Made by a program: the position numbers and the translations under genes
DNA from: Bordetella ansorpii
Lineage (GTDB): Bacteria > Pseudomonadota > Gammaproteobacteria > Burkholderiales > Burkholderiaceae_B
Length of the DNA: 64,000 bases
Assembly (NCBI RefSeq): GCF_900078705.1
Contig: NZ_FKIF01000002.1
Span: 744,001-808,000, forward strand
Direction of reading: 5' to 3'
Shown here: positions 15,057 to 23,688 of the stretch, in pieces
How the letters are laid out: each line of letters opens with the position of its first letter
Numbering within the stretch: position 1 is the stretch's first letter
Notes under the pieces: generated by a model
Databases searched by the model: none
Seen by the model: only the letters and a program-made list of their open reading frames with translations
What the model was told of the DNA's origin: nothing

Positions 15057-17033
15057 TCAGGCCGCCTTCGCCGTGATGGCGGGAAAGGTCTTCACGGGGC
15101 AGATCCGCAGGTCCGCCGAGATGCGGCCCGTGCGGCCGTCCTCGTACTTCACCTCGGTTTCGATGAACTGGTTCTGCCGCCCGCCGTACAGCGCGTCCAC
15201 CAGCACCGCGTACTTCTGCGCGATGAAGGCGCGCCGCACCTTGCGGGTGCGCGTCAGTTCGTCGTCGTCCGGGTCCAGTTCCTTGTGCAGGATCAGGAAG
15301 CGCGCCACCTGCGAGGCCGCCAGCCGCGCATCGCCGGCCAGGTCGGCGTTCACCTTTTCCACGCAATCGCGGATCAGTTCGTACACGGCCTCCTTGCCGG
15401 CCAGGTCGGTGTAGCCCGCGTAAGGCAGGCCGCGCCGTTCGGCCCAGTTGCCCACGGCTTCCAGGTCGATGTTGACGAAGGCGCACACCTCCGACCGGTT
15501 CGCGCCGAAGGCCACGGCTTCCTTGATGTATGGAAAGAATTTCAGCTTGTTCTCGATGTACTTGGGCGCGAACAGGCTGCCGTCGGCCAGCTTGCCGACG
15601 TCCTTGGCGCGGTCGATGATCTTCAACTGCCCGTCGCTGTCCAGATAGCCCGCATCGCCCGTGTGGAACCAGCCCTCGGCGTCGCGCGCCTCGCGCGTGG
15701 CGTCGGGGTTGCGGTAGTACTCCTTGAACAGCCCCGGGCTTTTCACCAGGATCTCGCCGCTGTCGGACACGCGGATCTCTACGCCATCCACGGGCGGTCC
15801 CACGGTGTCGTCACGCACCTGGCCGTCGGCCTGCACGCATACGAACACCGAGGTCTCGGTCGAGCCGTACAGCTGCTTCAGGTTGATGCCGATGGAGCGG
15901 TAGAACACGAACAGGTCCGGCCCGATGGCTTCGCCCGCGGTGTACGCCACGCGCACGCGGCTCATGCCCAGGGCGTTGCGCAACGGGCCGTACACGGTGA
16001 GGTCGCCCAGCAGATAGCAGAAGCGGTCCCACGGGTTCACCGGCTGTCCGTCGAGGATGCGCGTGCCGACGCGGCGCGCCAGTCCCATCGCCGCGTGATA
16101 CAGCTTGCGCTTGAGGTAGCCCGCGTCTTCCATGCGGATGGTGACGTGGGTCAGCAGGCCTTCCAGCACGCGCGGCGGCGCGAAGTAGTAGGTGGGGCCG
16201 ATGTCGCGCATGTCGATCGACACCGTCTCGGGCGACTCGGGATGGTTTACCGTGAAGCCCGACACCAGCAGTTGGGTGTATGAGAACATGTTCTGCCCGA
16301 TCCAGGCCGGCGGCAGATAGGCCAGCACGTCCTCGCGGTCCGTCAGGCGTTCCATCTCGGCCACGGCCCGGGCGCGATCGATCAGCGCATGGTGCGTCAG
16401 CACCACGCCCTTGGGACGGCCCGTGGTGCCCGAGGTATAGAACATCGCGGCCGGGTCGTGCGGCTGCACGGCGGCGGCGGCCTGTTCGTAATGATCGGGA
16501 TGCTGGCGGGCGTATTGCTCGCCCAGTGCCTGCAGCTGTTCGTACGCGCACAGCATGGCATCGGAGTAGTGGCGCAGCCCGCGCGGATCGTCGTAGACCA
16601 CGTGCGCAAGCGCCGGACACTGCCCGCGCACTTCCAGCATCTTGTCGACCTGTTCCTGGTCCTCGACCACCGCCACGCGGATCTCGGCGTCCTGCAGCAC
16701 GTACACCATCTCCTGCGCCACGGCGTCCTGGTACAGCGGCACGGGTATCGCGCCCAGCGCCTGCGCGGCCATCATCGCGATGTACAGGCGCGGCCGGTTC
16801 TCGCCGATCACGGCCACGTGCATGCCAGGACCGATGCCCAGATGGGCAAGCCCATTGGCCACCAGGCGGGCGTGATGCGCCACGTCTTGCCAGCTGAGCG
16901 TCTGCCAGATTCCGAGATCCTTCTCGCGGATGGCGGGACGCGCGCCGCGGACGCGGGCGTGCTCCTGCAGCAGCGCCGGAAAAGTCTGCGCCGCCGCCGG
17001 CACCGATGCGGGTGCAGGCGTTGTATGTGCCAC
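15057..17033 (-). CDS. long-chain acyl-CoA synthetase family AMP-dependent ligase
   Basis: Adenylate-forming ligase of 658 residues. The AMP-binding P-loop is MFYTSGTTGRPKGVVLTHHA (about 222-241). LYGSTETSVFV (A5), GWFHTGDAGYLD (A7) and IIDRAKDVGKLADG (A8) follow in order. The size and IDRAKD motif place it with FadD-like/bacterial long-chain or aromatic acyl-CoA synthetases that are linked to Liv-type importers in betaproteobacteria. It is the first gene of the minus-strand transporter operon, 9 bp upstream of the LivG-like gene, and faces a Crp/Fnr-type regulator across a 160-bp promoter region. Likely role: activation of the imported acid with CoA. Chain length or ring specificity is not predictable. 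Confidence 0.87.
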   Translation of the reverse strand: MAHTTPAPASVPAAAQTFPALLQEHARVRGARPAIREKDLGIWQTLSWQDVAHHARLVANGLAHLGIGPGMHVAVIGENRPRLYIAMMAAQALGAIPVPLYQDAVAQEMVYVLQDAEIRVAVVEDQEQVDKMLEVRGQCPALAHVVYDDPRGLRHYSDAMLCAYEQLQALGEQYARQHPDHYEQAAAAVQPHDPAAMFYTSGTTGRPKGVVLTHHALIDRARAVAEMERLTDREDVLAYLPPAWIGQNMFSYTQLLVSGFTVNHPESPETVSIDMRDIGPTYYFAPPRVLEGLLTHVTIRMEDAGYLKRKLYHAAMGLARRVGTRILDGQPVNPWDRFCYLLGDLTVYGPLRNALGMSRVRVAYTAGEAIGPDLFVFYRSIGINLKQLYGSTETSVFVCVQADGQVRDDTVGPPVDGVEIRVSDSGEILVKSPGLFKEYYRNPDATREARDAEGWFHTGDAGYLDSDGQLKIIDRAKDVGKLADGSLFAPKYIENKLKFFPYIKEAVAFGANRSEVCAFVNIDLEAVGNWAERRGLPYAGYTDLAGKEAVYELIRDCVEKVNADLAGDARLAASQVARFLILHKELDPDDDELTRTRKVRRAFIAQKYAVLVDALYGGRQNQFIETEVKYEDGRTGRISADLRICPVKTFPAITAKAA

Positions 17034-17151
17034 GTTGTCTCCTCCGGTGCAATGCGCCCTTCGTCCGCAAGCGCGGCGATACGCGGGGCGCGCCCAGTTC
17101 GTTTTTAGATTTACGGCAGCACTTAAGGTATAAGGTTACGCTGCACTCAAC

Positions 17152-17167
17152 TGTCGTTATCGCGACA
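17152..17167. promoter_or_regulatory. possible operator in divergent promoter region
   Basis: The 16-mer TGTCGTTATCGCGACA is an imperfect dyad with 5-bp arms TGTCG/CGACA. It lies 26 bp before the Crp/Fnr-type gene, in the region shared with the divergent acyl-CoA synthetase operon. An A/T-rich TATAAG lies nearby at 17130. A binding role for the neighbouring regulator is inferred from position. Confidence 0.35.
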
Positions 17168-17193
17168 TTCGACGACAATCAAGGGTATTCCCC

Positions 17194-17895
17194 ATGCAGA
17201 TCGCCGACTCCCTGCAATTGGCTGCCGCCTGGTTCCGCGTCCTCGACGCGAACCAGCAGACGCGCGTCGAGCGCGACATCGCGGTGCAGCAGGTGCAGGC
17301 CGGCGCCATCATCGAACGCAAGGGCGATCCCGCGTTGGTATGGATAGGCGTATTGGCCGGCCTGGTGCGCGTGTCGGTCGGCAACTCCGACGGCAAGGTC
17401 GCATCGCTCACGGGCGTGCCCGCCGGCGGATGGATCGGCGAAGGATCATTGCTCAAGCGCGAGGTGCGCAAGTACGACGTGGTGGCGCTGCGCGATTCCG
17501 TCGTCGCGCGTCTGCCCGCCGCCACCTTCGACTGGCTGCTGGACAACAGCATTCCGTTCAACCGCTATCTGCTGCATCAGTTGAACGAGCGCGTCGCGCA
17601 GTTCATCGGCAAGGCCGAGTACGACCGCCTGCTCGATCCCGATGCGCGCGTGGCGCGCTGCCTGGCCGAGCTGTTCAATCCCTTGCTCTATCCGGGCATG
17701 GGCATGCGCCTGGCCATCACGCAGGAAGAGGTGGGCTACCTGGCGCGCGTGTCGCGCCAGCGCGTGAACCAGGCGCTGCGCAAGCTGGAAGATGCCGGTT
17801 TGCTGACCGTGGAATACGGCGCGGTGCGCGTGCGCGACCTGGATGGCCTGAAGCGCTACGGGTCGGATGTGTTGCGTGACGCCGAGGTGATGTAA
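17194..17895 (+). CDS. Crp/Fnr family transcriptional regulator
   Basis: DNA-binding regulator of 233 residues. The N-terminal half is a cyclic-nucleotide-type sensor domain (about 15-130) with VSVGNSDGKVASLTGVPAGGWIGEGS in the position of the effector pocket. The C-terminal HTH_Crp domain includes LAITQEEVGYLARVSRQRVNQALRKLEDAGLL. No Fnr-type cysteine cluster is present, so it does not look like an oxygen sensor. It is divergently transcribed from the acyl-CoA synthetase/Liv importer operon and is the obvious candidate to control it. It may respond to a metabolite such as an acyl-CoA; that ligand is speculation. Confidence 0.86.
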   Translation: MQIADSLQLAAAWFRVLDANQQTRVERDIAVQQVQAGAIIERKGDPALVWIGVLAGLVRVSVGNSDGKVASLTGVPAGGWIGEGSLLKREVRKYDVVALRDSVVARLPAATFDWLLDNSIPFNRYLLHQLNERVAQFIGKAEYDRLLDPDARVARCLAELFNPLLYPGMGMRLAITQEEVGYLARVSRQRVNQALRKLEDAGLLTVEYGAVRVRDLDGLKRYGSDVLRDAEVM

Positions 17896-18005
17896 AGCGG
17901 GCGCCGGACGCGCGCGGGGTCCCAGGGATTCAACCGTTTGACCCCAGGGGGCCGACCTCGGCCCATGCACGGACACGCGCCCGTTCTCCGAGTGGGATGG
18001 GGGGC

Positions 18006-18635
18006 CTACGATGTCAGCGCCAGGCGCACGGCCAGGGCGGCCATGAGCAGCGCGATCAGGCCATCCAGCACGCGCCAGGCGCGGGGGCTGGCCAACAGCG
18101 GCGCGCAAAGCCGGGCGCCCAGGCCGAGCACGGCCAGCCACAAGGCGCTGGCGGTCAGCGCGCCACCGGCGAATGCCATGCGGTCGTCCCCGAAGCTGTG
18201 CGCCAGGGTGCCCACCAGCACGATGTCGAGCCAGAAGTGCGGATTGACCAGCGTGAAGCCCAGCGCCCCGAGCAGCGCCGCGCGGCGCGTGGTGGCGCCC
18301 TTGCTGGCGGCTTGCAGGCCATCGCCGGTCCGCAGGGCCCGACGCGCCGATTGCAGCGCATACCAGCCCAGGAAGGCCACGCCGCATACCAGCATGGCCT
18401 CGGTCAGCCATGGCGCGGCGTCGGTCAGCACCTGCAGGCCCAGCACGCTGCTGAAGATGAACAGGGCGTCGAGCAGGGCGCATAGCGCCAGGATGCTGCC
18501 CAGGTGCGCGCGCATCAGGCCTTGCCGCAGGATGTAGGCGCTTTGCGCGCCGACCACGGCGAACAATCCCAGGCCCGTGGCGGTGCCGCTGAGCCAGGCG
18601 CTGAACAGGGGGGGAAGGGCGGCGGTGAACGGCAT
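18006..18635 (-). CDS. LysE/ArgO family amino acid exporter
   Basis: Inner-membrane exporter of 209 residues with about six hydrophobic segments. The family signature is GLGLFAVVGAQSAYILRQGL near the N-terminus, with the second conserved part LGALGFTLVNPHFWLDIVLVG in the middle. This GAQ...LRQG pattern and ALGFTLLNPH are typical of LysE/ArgO, which export lysine or arginine. It is divergent from an ArgP/LysG-type LysR regulator, the classical arrangement, in which the regulator senses intracellular basic amino acids and turns on the exporter. Confidence 0.9.
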   Translation of the reverse strand: MPFTAALPPLFSAWLSGTATGLGLFAVVGAQSAYILRQGLMRAHLGSILALCALLDALFIFSSVLGLQVLTDAAPWLTEAMLVCGVAFLGWYALQSARRALRTGDGLQAASKGATTRRAALLGALGFTLVNPHFWLDIVLVGTLAHSFGDDRMAFAGGALTASALWLAVLGLGARLCAPLLASPRAWRVLDGLIALLMAALAVRLALTS

Positions 18636-18742
18636 GAGGGACTCGGCTTTTTCTGGTGTGGCTTAGCGCGGGCGCCAAGACACGAAGCACCCTGCATGAT
18701 CGGTATTCTGGCCGTGCTTCATGGTGAAATACAGCTAATTTC

Positions 18743-18758
18743 CTTAATGCATATTAAG
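18743..18758. promoter_or_regulatory. AT-rich dyad in lysE/argP intergenic region
   Basis: CTTAATGCATATTAAG has perfect 6-bp arms (CTTAAT/ATTAAG) and lies 14 bp before the LysR-type gene, in a locally AT-rich stretch. It is a likely binding site for the divergent ArgP-type regulator, by position and symmetry only. Confidence 0.45.
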
Positions 18759-18771
18759 AATTTCTAATCCA

Positions 18772-19668
18772 ATGCAGATCGATCACGGAAACCTGCGCGC
18801 GCTGGCCGCGGTGGTGCGCGAGGGCAGCTTCGAACGCGCCGCGGCGGCGCTGCACGTCACGCCTTCGGCCGTCTCCCAGCGCATCAAGACGCTGGAGGAC
18901 CGCATGGGCCGGCTGCTGGTGCAGCGCACCGTACCCGCGCGCGCCACGCCGGAGGGCGAGATCCTGGTGCACCTGGCCGAGCAGACCGCCTTGCTCGAAC
19001 ACGATGCGCTGGGCCGCCTGGGCGTGGGCGACGAGGCGCCGCGCGCCAGCATCCCGGTGGCGGTCAACCACGACAGCCTGGAAACCTGGTTCGTCGATGC
19101 GGCCATCAGCTTCTCGGCCCGCGCCAACGCCACGCTCGACATGCTGTCCGAGGACCAGGACCACACGGCCGCGCTGTTGCGCAACGGATCGGTGCTGGGC
19201 GCGGTCACCACCTTGTCCGAGCCCGTGCAGGGCTGCCGCATCCACGCGCTGGGCAGCATGCGCTACGTGGCAACCTGCACGCCCGAATTCCACGCGCGGC
19301 ACTTCTCGCAGGGCGTCAGCGCGCGCACGCTGGCGCAGGCGCCGGTGCTGGTGTTCAACCGCAAGGACGCGCTGCAGGCGCGTTTCGCGCGCCGCATCAT
19401 GCGCGGCGCGCCGTGGCGGCCGCCGGTGTGGTGGCTGCCGTCCACGCGGGCCTTCGTGCAGGCCACGCGCGGCGGCCTGGGCTGGACCATGAATCCCCTG
19501 ATGCTGGTGCAGGCGGAAATCGAGGCGGGCACGCTGGTGCCGCTGCGCGCGCGCGCCTGGGAGGACGTGCCGCTGTACTGGCAGCATTGGCGGGTAAACT
19601 CGCAGGCGATGAACGCCTTGACCGACGCGGTCCTGGCGGCCGCCCGCGTGCTGGTCCGGCGGCGTTGA
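18772..19668 (+). CDS. argP: LysR family regulator, ArgP/LysG type
   Basis: Regulator of 298 residues. The N-terminal winged helix is LRALAAVVREGSFERAAAALHVTPSAVSQRIKTLED (a 36-residue span at about 8-43), which matches ArgP/IciA closely in its VTPSAVSQRIK turn. The C-terminal effector domain includes PVAVNHDSLETWFVDAA and LEDQDHT-like SEDQDHTAALLRNGSV, as in ArgP/LysG. It faces a LysE/ArgO exporter across a 136-bp AT-rich promoter region, so it should activate export when lysine or arginine accumulates. Confidence 0.9.
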   Translation: MQIDHGNLRALAAVVREGSFERAAAALHVTPSAVSQRIKTLEDRMGRLLVQRTVPARATPEGEILVHLAEQTALLEHDALGRLGVGDEAPRASIPVAVNHDSLETWFVDAAISFSARANATLDMLSEDQDHTAALLRNGSVLGAVTTLSEPVQGCRIHALGSMRYVATCTPEFHARHFSQGVSARTLAQAPVLVFNRKDALQARFARRIMRGAPWRPPVWWLPSTRAFVQATRGGLGWTMNPLMLVQAEIEAGTLVPLRARAWEDVPLYWQHWRVNSQAMNALTDAVLAAARVLVRRR

Positions 19669-19714
19669 ACCCGCCCGGCCTCGCGCCGGGCCTGACAAGA
19701 CGGAGACCTTCCTC

Positions 19715-20236
19715 ATGATGATCCGCAGTTTCGCCATGGCCGCCGCCCTGAGCCTGTGCGCCGCCACCACCGCCTGGGCCGACAGCTACAAGGCCGGCCA
19801 GATCCAGGTCGACGACCCGTGGGTGCGCGCCACCGCGCCGGGCCAGCCCAACGGCGCCGGCTACCTGAAGATCCAGAACGCGGGGCAGGCGGCCGACCGC
19901 CTGTTGTCGGTCAAGTCCGACGCGGCCGGGCGCGTCGAGGTGCACACCATCGTCAACGAGAACGGCGTGGCGCGCATGCGCGCGGTCGACGGCGGCGTGG
20001 AGGTACCCGCGGGCGGCGAAGTGAAGTTCGCGCCGGGCGGCTACCACGTCATGTTCATGAAGATGAAGGGCGCCTTCAAGGAAGGCGCCGACGTGCCCGC
20101 CACGCTGACCTTCGAGAAGGCCGGCGACGTGGCGGTGACGTTCAAGGTGCAGCCGCTGTCGTACCACCCCGGCGGCTCGGGCGGCCACGACATGAGCGGC
20201 CACGACATGGGTGGCATGAAAGGCATGAAGCACTGA
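19715..20236 (+). CDS. copper chaperone PCu(A)C with His/Met-rich tail
   Basis: Exported protein of 173 residues. A signal peptide (MAAALSLCAATTAWA) is followed by a DUF461/PCu(A)C cupredoxin-like domain. The Cu(I) site motif H(M)x10Mx21HxM is visible as VEVHTIVNENGVARMRAVDG followed by GGYHVMFMKMKGAF. A C-terminal extension GGHDMSGHDMGGMKGMKH adds more His and Met metal ligands. Such proteins deliver copper to the CuA or CuB site of cytochrome oxidase. It stands alone here, with no oxidase-assembly or copper-export gene beside it. A hairpin lies between it and the convergent Bug receptor gene. Confidence 0.87.
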   Translation: MMIRSFAMAAALSLCAATTAWADSYKAGQIQVDDPWVRATAPGQPNGAGYLKIQNAGQAADRLLSVKSDAAGRVEVHTIVNENGVARMRAVDGGVEVPAGGEVKFAPGGYHVMFMKMKGAFKEGADVPATLTFEKAGDVAVTFKVQPLSYHPGGSGGHDMSGHDMGGMKGMKH

Positions 20237-20329
20237 GGCGGCCTGCGCGGCCGGGTCTCGTGCAAGTCGGGCCCAGGCGGGGCGAGTCGCCTGGCCTGCC
20301 CCATCGCCTCGCGATTGCGGTGCACCGAC

Positions 20330-20350
20330 AGGCCGGCGCGCTGCCGGCCT
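20330..20350. terminator. possible bidirectional terminator stem-loop
   Basis: A perfect stem AGGCCGGC / GCCGGCCT with a 5-nt loop lies between the convergent pcuC-like and Bug receptor genes. T-runs are weak on both sides, so termination is only suggested by position. Confidence 0.4.
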
Positions 20351-20359
20351 TGCTTCGCA

Positions 20360-21325
20360 TCACTCCAGCTTGATGCCGGCCTTCTTGATGACCTGCGCCC
20401 ACGTGGCGCGTTCCTCGGCGGCGTAGCGCGAGAAATCCTTCGGCGCCATCGGCATCGGCTGCACGCCCATGTCGGCCAGCTTCCGCGCGATCTCGGGCGA
20501 CTTCATCGTGGCCTCCAGTTGCGCGGACAGCTTTTGCACCACGTTGTCGGGCAGGCCCGCCGGCCCCACCAGTCCTTGCCATGCGTAAGCCGTGAAATCG
20601 GCCACGCCGGCTTCGGCCATGGTGGGCGTGTCGGGCAGCGCCGGCACGCGCTCGGGGGTGGCCGACGCCAGTACGCGCAGCTTGCCCGCCTTCACGTTGG
20701 GCAGGCCGGCCGCCAGGTCGATGAACATCAGGTCCACCTGTCCGCCCAACAGATCCTGGATGGCGGGCGCGGCGCCCTTGTAGGGCACGTGCAGCATGTC
20801 CACGTTGGCGCGCTGCTTGAACAGTTCCAGCGCCAGGTGGTGCGGCGAGCCCGCGCCCGCCGAGGCGGCCGTCAGCTTGCCGGGCGTCTTGCGCGCGGCC
20901 TGGACCACGTCGTCCACCGACTTGAAAGGCGAGTCGGCGCGCACCGCCAGCAGCAGCGGGAAGCGCGCGATGCCGCCGATGTAGGTGAATTTGGTGGGGT
21001 CGTAGGACAGCTTGGCGTACAGCGAGGGATTGAAGGCCAGCGTGCCCGTGTCGGCCGTGCCGATCATGTAGCCGTTGGGTTCGGCGCCCGCGATGGCGGT
21101 GGCGCCCACGATGGTGGCCGCGCCCGGCCGGTTCTCGACGACGATGGTCTGGCCCAGCGGCTTTTCCATGCTGCTGGCGACGGCGCGCGCCACCACGTCG
21201 GCACCGCCGCCGGCCGGGTAGGGCACGATCCAGCGGATCGGTTGGGTGGGCCACTGCTGCGCGCCGGCGGCAGTGGCGAACGACAGGGCGGCAAGCGCCA
21301 GCAGGCGCCTCGCAAAGGTGCGCAT
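20360..21325 (-). CDS. Bug/TctC family tripartite tricarboxylate-type substrate-binding protein
   Basis: Periplasmic receptor of 321 residues. The signal peptide is RRLLALAALSFATAAGAQQW. The Bug family start follows: WPTQPIRWIVPYPAGGGADVVAR, then GQTIVVENRPGAATIVGA. Other typical blocks are YTPTKFTYIGG-like YDPTKFTYIGGIARFPLLL and PGKLTAASAGAGSPHHLALELF. These proteins bind carboxylates in Alcaligenaceae, often without their own TctAB permease nearby, as here. It has a GAGGAGA ribosome site. The ligand cannot be told. It is on the same strand as, and 77 bp downstream of, yggS. Confidence 0.9.
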   Translation of the reverse strand: MRTFARRLLALAALSFATAAGAQQWPTQPIRWIVPYPAGGGADVVARAVASSMEKPLGQTIVVENRPGAATIVGATAIAGAEPNGYMIGTADTGTLAFNPSLYAKLSYDPTKFTYIGGIARFPLLLAVRADSPFKSVDDVVQAARKTPGKLTAASAGAGSPHHLALELFKQRANVDMLHVPYKGAAPAIQDLLGGQVDLMFIDLAAGLPNVKAGKLRVLASATPERVPALPDTPTMAEAGVADFTAYAWQGLVGPAGLPDNVVQKLSAQLEATMKSPEIARKLADMGVQPMPMAPKDFSRYAAEERATWAQVIKKAGIKLE

Positions 21326-21402
21326 GGGGTGTCTCCTCGTGCGGGATTGGAATAATGAATCGTGGTCGGCGGACGGCCTGGGCCGTTTCGCGCAGGCGGC
21401 TA

Positions 21403-22128
21403 TTATGCGCCGCCGCCGTAGTCCCGCGCACCGAAAAGTGCGCTGCCGATGCGGATCTCGGTCGACCCTTCCTCGATGGCCAGCTCGAAGTCGCCGCTCA
21501 TGCCCATGGACAGGCGGTCCAGCGTCACGCCCTCGATGCCTTCGCCGCGCAACCGGTCGCGCAACTGGCGCAGCCGCGCGAAGCAGGCGCGCACGGCCAT
21601 CGGATCATCGGAGTTCACCGCCAGCGTCATCAGCCCCTGCACGCGCAGGCTGGGGCAGTCGCGCGCCACGGCGCGCAGCAAGGCAGGCAGCTCGTCGGGA
21701 TCCAGGCCGAACTTGCTGGGCTCGGGCGAGGTCTTCACCTGCACCAGCACGTCCAGCGTGCGGCCTTCGGGCTCCAGCCGGCGCTGCAAGGCCTCGGCCA
21801 GTTCCAGGCGGTCCAGCGACTGCACCTCGAAGGCGTCGCGCGCCGCGTCCTTGGCCTTGTTGGTCTGCAGATGGCCGATCATCACCCAGTGCAGGTCCAG
21901 GTCGGCCAGCGGGCCGGCCTTCTGGCGGATTTCCTGCGTCTTGTTCTCGCCAAAGCGGCGCAGCCCCAGCGAGGCGGCCTCGCGCACCGCGCCGGCGTCG
22001 AAGGTCTTGCTGACGGGCAGCAGCGCCACACTGTCGGCGGGGCGCCCGGCCCGCTCGCAAGCGGCGGCCATGCGCGCGCGGATCGCGGCCAGACGGCCGG
22101 CCATGGGGGTCGCAAAAGAGGTGCTCAT
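21403..22128 (-). CDS. yggS: YggS family PLP-homeostasis protein
   Basis: PLP-binding protein of 241 residues. The lysine that binds PLP is in LLPVSKTFDAGAV. Other blocks are FGENKTQEIRQKA, LHWVMIGHLQTNKAK, VQVKTSPEPSKFGLDPDEL, RLSMGMSGDFELAIEEGSTEIRIGSALFG. Together these are the full set for YggS/PROSC, which stores and delivers pyridoxal phosphate. The length is normal for the family. It is divergent from a PLP-dependent aminotransferase, with a 185-bp promoter region between them. Confidence 0.92.
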   Translation of the reverse strand: MSTSFATPMAGRLAAIRARMAAACERAGRPADSVALLPVSKTFDAGAVREAASLGLRRFGENKTQEIRQKAGPLADLDLHWVMIGHLQTNKAKDAARDAFEVQSLDRLELAEALQRRLEPEGRTLDVLVQVKTSPEPSKFGLDPDELPALLRAVARDCPSLRVQGLMTLAVNSDDPMAVRACFARLRQLRDRLRGEGIEGVTLDRLSMGMSGDFELAIEEGSTEIRIGSALFGARDYGGGA

Positions 22129-22200
22129 GGATGTGCTGCCACCAGAAACGAAGGTGCCCGAGGGCTCGTTCCCTGATTATCCCACCAAGGCGCAACCGCG

Positions 22201-22229
22201 TTGACCCTGCCTGGGCACAGGCATAGAAT
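22201..22229 (+). promoter_or_regulatory. sigma-70-type promoter for the aminotransferase gene
   Basis: TTGACC at 22201-22206, a 17-nt spacer and TAGAAT at 22224-22229. This is close to consensus in both boxes and spacing and lies 84 bp before the aminotransferase ATG. Confidence 0.6.
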
Positions 22230-22313
22230 CGCCCGGAATTCATATACATCCAGACTTCCCCGTTCCGGCGCGCGCGCCCGTTTCGCGCTCCCTACTTTTC
22301 TTCGCCGCCCACC

Positions 22314-23552
22314 ATGTCCGCCGCAGCGCCGCAATATCCCTTCGCCGTCCCCTTCCAGCAGCAGTACATCCCCCCGATCCGTTCCCTGATGCCCTACGCG
22401 CTGCGTCCCGGCACGGTATCGCTGGCCGGCGGCTATCCCGCGCAAGAGTTGTTCGACATCGAAGGCCTGAGCGAAGCTTCCACCCAGGTGCTGGCGCGCC
22501 TGGGTTCCTGCCTGCAGTATTCCAATATCGATGGACAGGCCAGCCTGCGCCACCAGCTGGCGCGCCTGTCCGGGCAGCGCGGCGTGGTGTGCGATGCCGA
22601 TACCGAACTGGCCGTCACTGGCGGTTCGCAGCAGGCCATGGCCCTGGTGGCGCGCGTGATGCTGCAGCAGGGCGACCACGCCATCGTCGAGAACCCCGCC
22701 TTTCCCAACACGGTGAACGCGCTGTCGTACACCGGCGCCACGGTGCATACCGTGCCGTCGGGCCCGCTGGGCATCGACGTGGATGCGCTGGACGAACTGG
22801 CCGGCCGGGTCAGGCCCAAGATCGTCAGCGTGGTGGCCTCGTTCTCCAACCCGTGCGGTGCCACGCTGGCGCGTACCCAGCGGCTGCGGTTGCTCGAACT
22901 GGCCGTCAAGCACGGCTTCCTGATCGTCGAGGACGATCCCTACGGCGAACTGCGCTTCGCCGGAGAGATGATCCCACCCATCATGGCGCTGGCCGAGGGC
23001 GAGCAGCGCAACCGCGCCGTGTACATCTCCAGCATGTCCAAGACCATGGCGCCCGGGCTGCGCACCGGCTGGCTGGTCGCGCCCGCCGAGGTGCGCCGCC
23101 GCTGCGTGGCCGCCAAGGCCGCCGACGACATGGCCTGCCCGGCCTGGATCCAGGAAATCGTGGCCCAGTACCTGGCCAACGACCGCTATGCCGTGCACGT
23201 GCCGCGCATCCGCGAGGCCTATGGCAAGCGCTGCGATGCCATGGCCCAGGCCCTGGAGCGCGAGATGGCCGGCCACATCGAATTCATCAAGCCCGAAGGC
23301 GGCATGTTCTTCTGGGCGCGCCTGACCGGCCAGATCGACGCCACGCGCCTGTTGCCCTACGCCATCGAGAAGGAAGTGGTCTACGTGCCGGGCAAGGCGT
23401 TCTACGCCGAAGAGGCCGGCGCCGACCGCCACGCCATGCGCATGTCGTTCGCCACCATGAACGAAGAACAGATCACCCTGGGCATCAAGCGTCTGGGCCT
23501 GGCCATGCAGGCTTGCGAGGCTGGCGAGCCGACGTCGATCGTGCTGCCCTGA
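22314..23552 (+). CDS. PLP-dependent aminotransferase, class I/II (2-aminoadipate/LysN-like)
   Basis: Fold-type I aminotransferase of 412 residues. It has SLAGGYPAQELFD near the start, LQYSNIDGQASLRHQLA, the cofactor loop TGGSQQAMALVARVML, NPAFPNTVNALSYTGA, EDDPYGELRF and the Schiff-base lysine in SSMSKTMAPGLRTGWLVAP. This order fits the subgroup of GntR-MocR-like/LysN aminotransferases acting on aromatic, branched or aminoadipate substrates. The gene has a strong upstream promoter and is divergent from yggS, which handles its cofactor. The amino donor and acceptor cannot be stated from sequence. Confidence 0.87.
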   Translation: MSAAAPQYPFAVPFQQQYIPPIRSLMPYALRPGTVSLAGGYPAQELFDIEGLSEASTQVLARLGSCLQYSNIDGQASLRHQLARLSGQRGVVCDADTELAVTGGSQQAMALVARVMLQQGDHAIVENPAFPNTVNALSYTGATVHTVPSGPLGIDVDALDELAGRVRPKIVSVVASFSNPCGATLARTQRLRLLELAVKHGFLIVEDDPYGELRFAGEMIPPIMALAEGEQRNRAVYISSMSKTMAPGLRTGWLVAPAEVRRRCVAAKAADDMACPAWIQEIVAQYLANDRYAVHVPRIREAYGKRCDAMAQALEREMAGHIEFIKPEGGMFFWARLTGQIDATRLLPYAIEKEVVYVPGKAFYAEEAGADRHAMRMSFATMNEEQITLGIKRLGLAMQACEAGEPTSIVLP

Positions 23553-23688
23553 AGCCCGTGGCGGGCCGCGGTCCTCGTTCCCGGATATAAGCAGCAATGC
23601 CAGGGCGATTTGGCGGCGCGGCCAGCTGTCGCTAAGCTTCTTCCATCGCGGCGGCGCCATCCGGCCCGCCGACCGAAGGAGAAGCAAC

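Noticed and set aside
13323-16283. 986-codon open frame on the plus strand
   Set aside because: It is antisense to livG, livH and the acyl-CoA synthetase, is very rich in His, Gln and Arg and has no family features. It is a by-product of high-GC codon bias.
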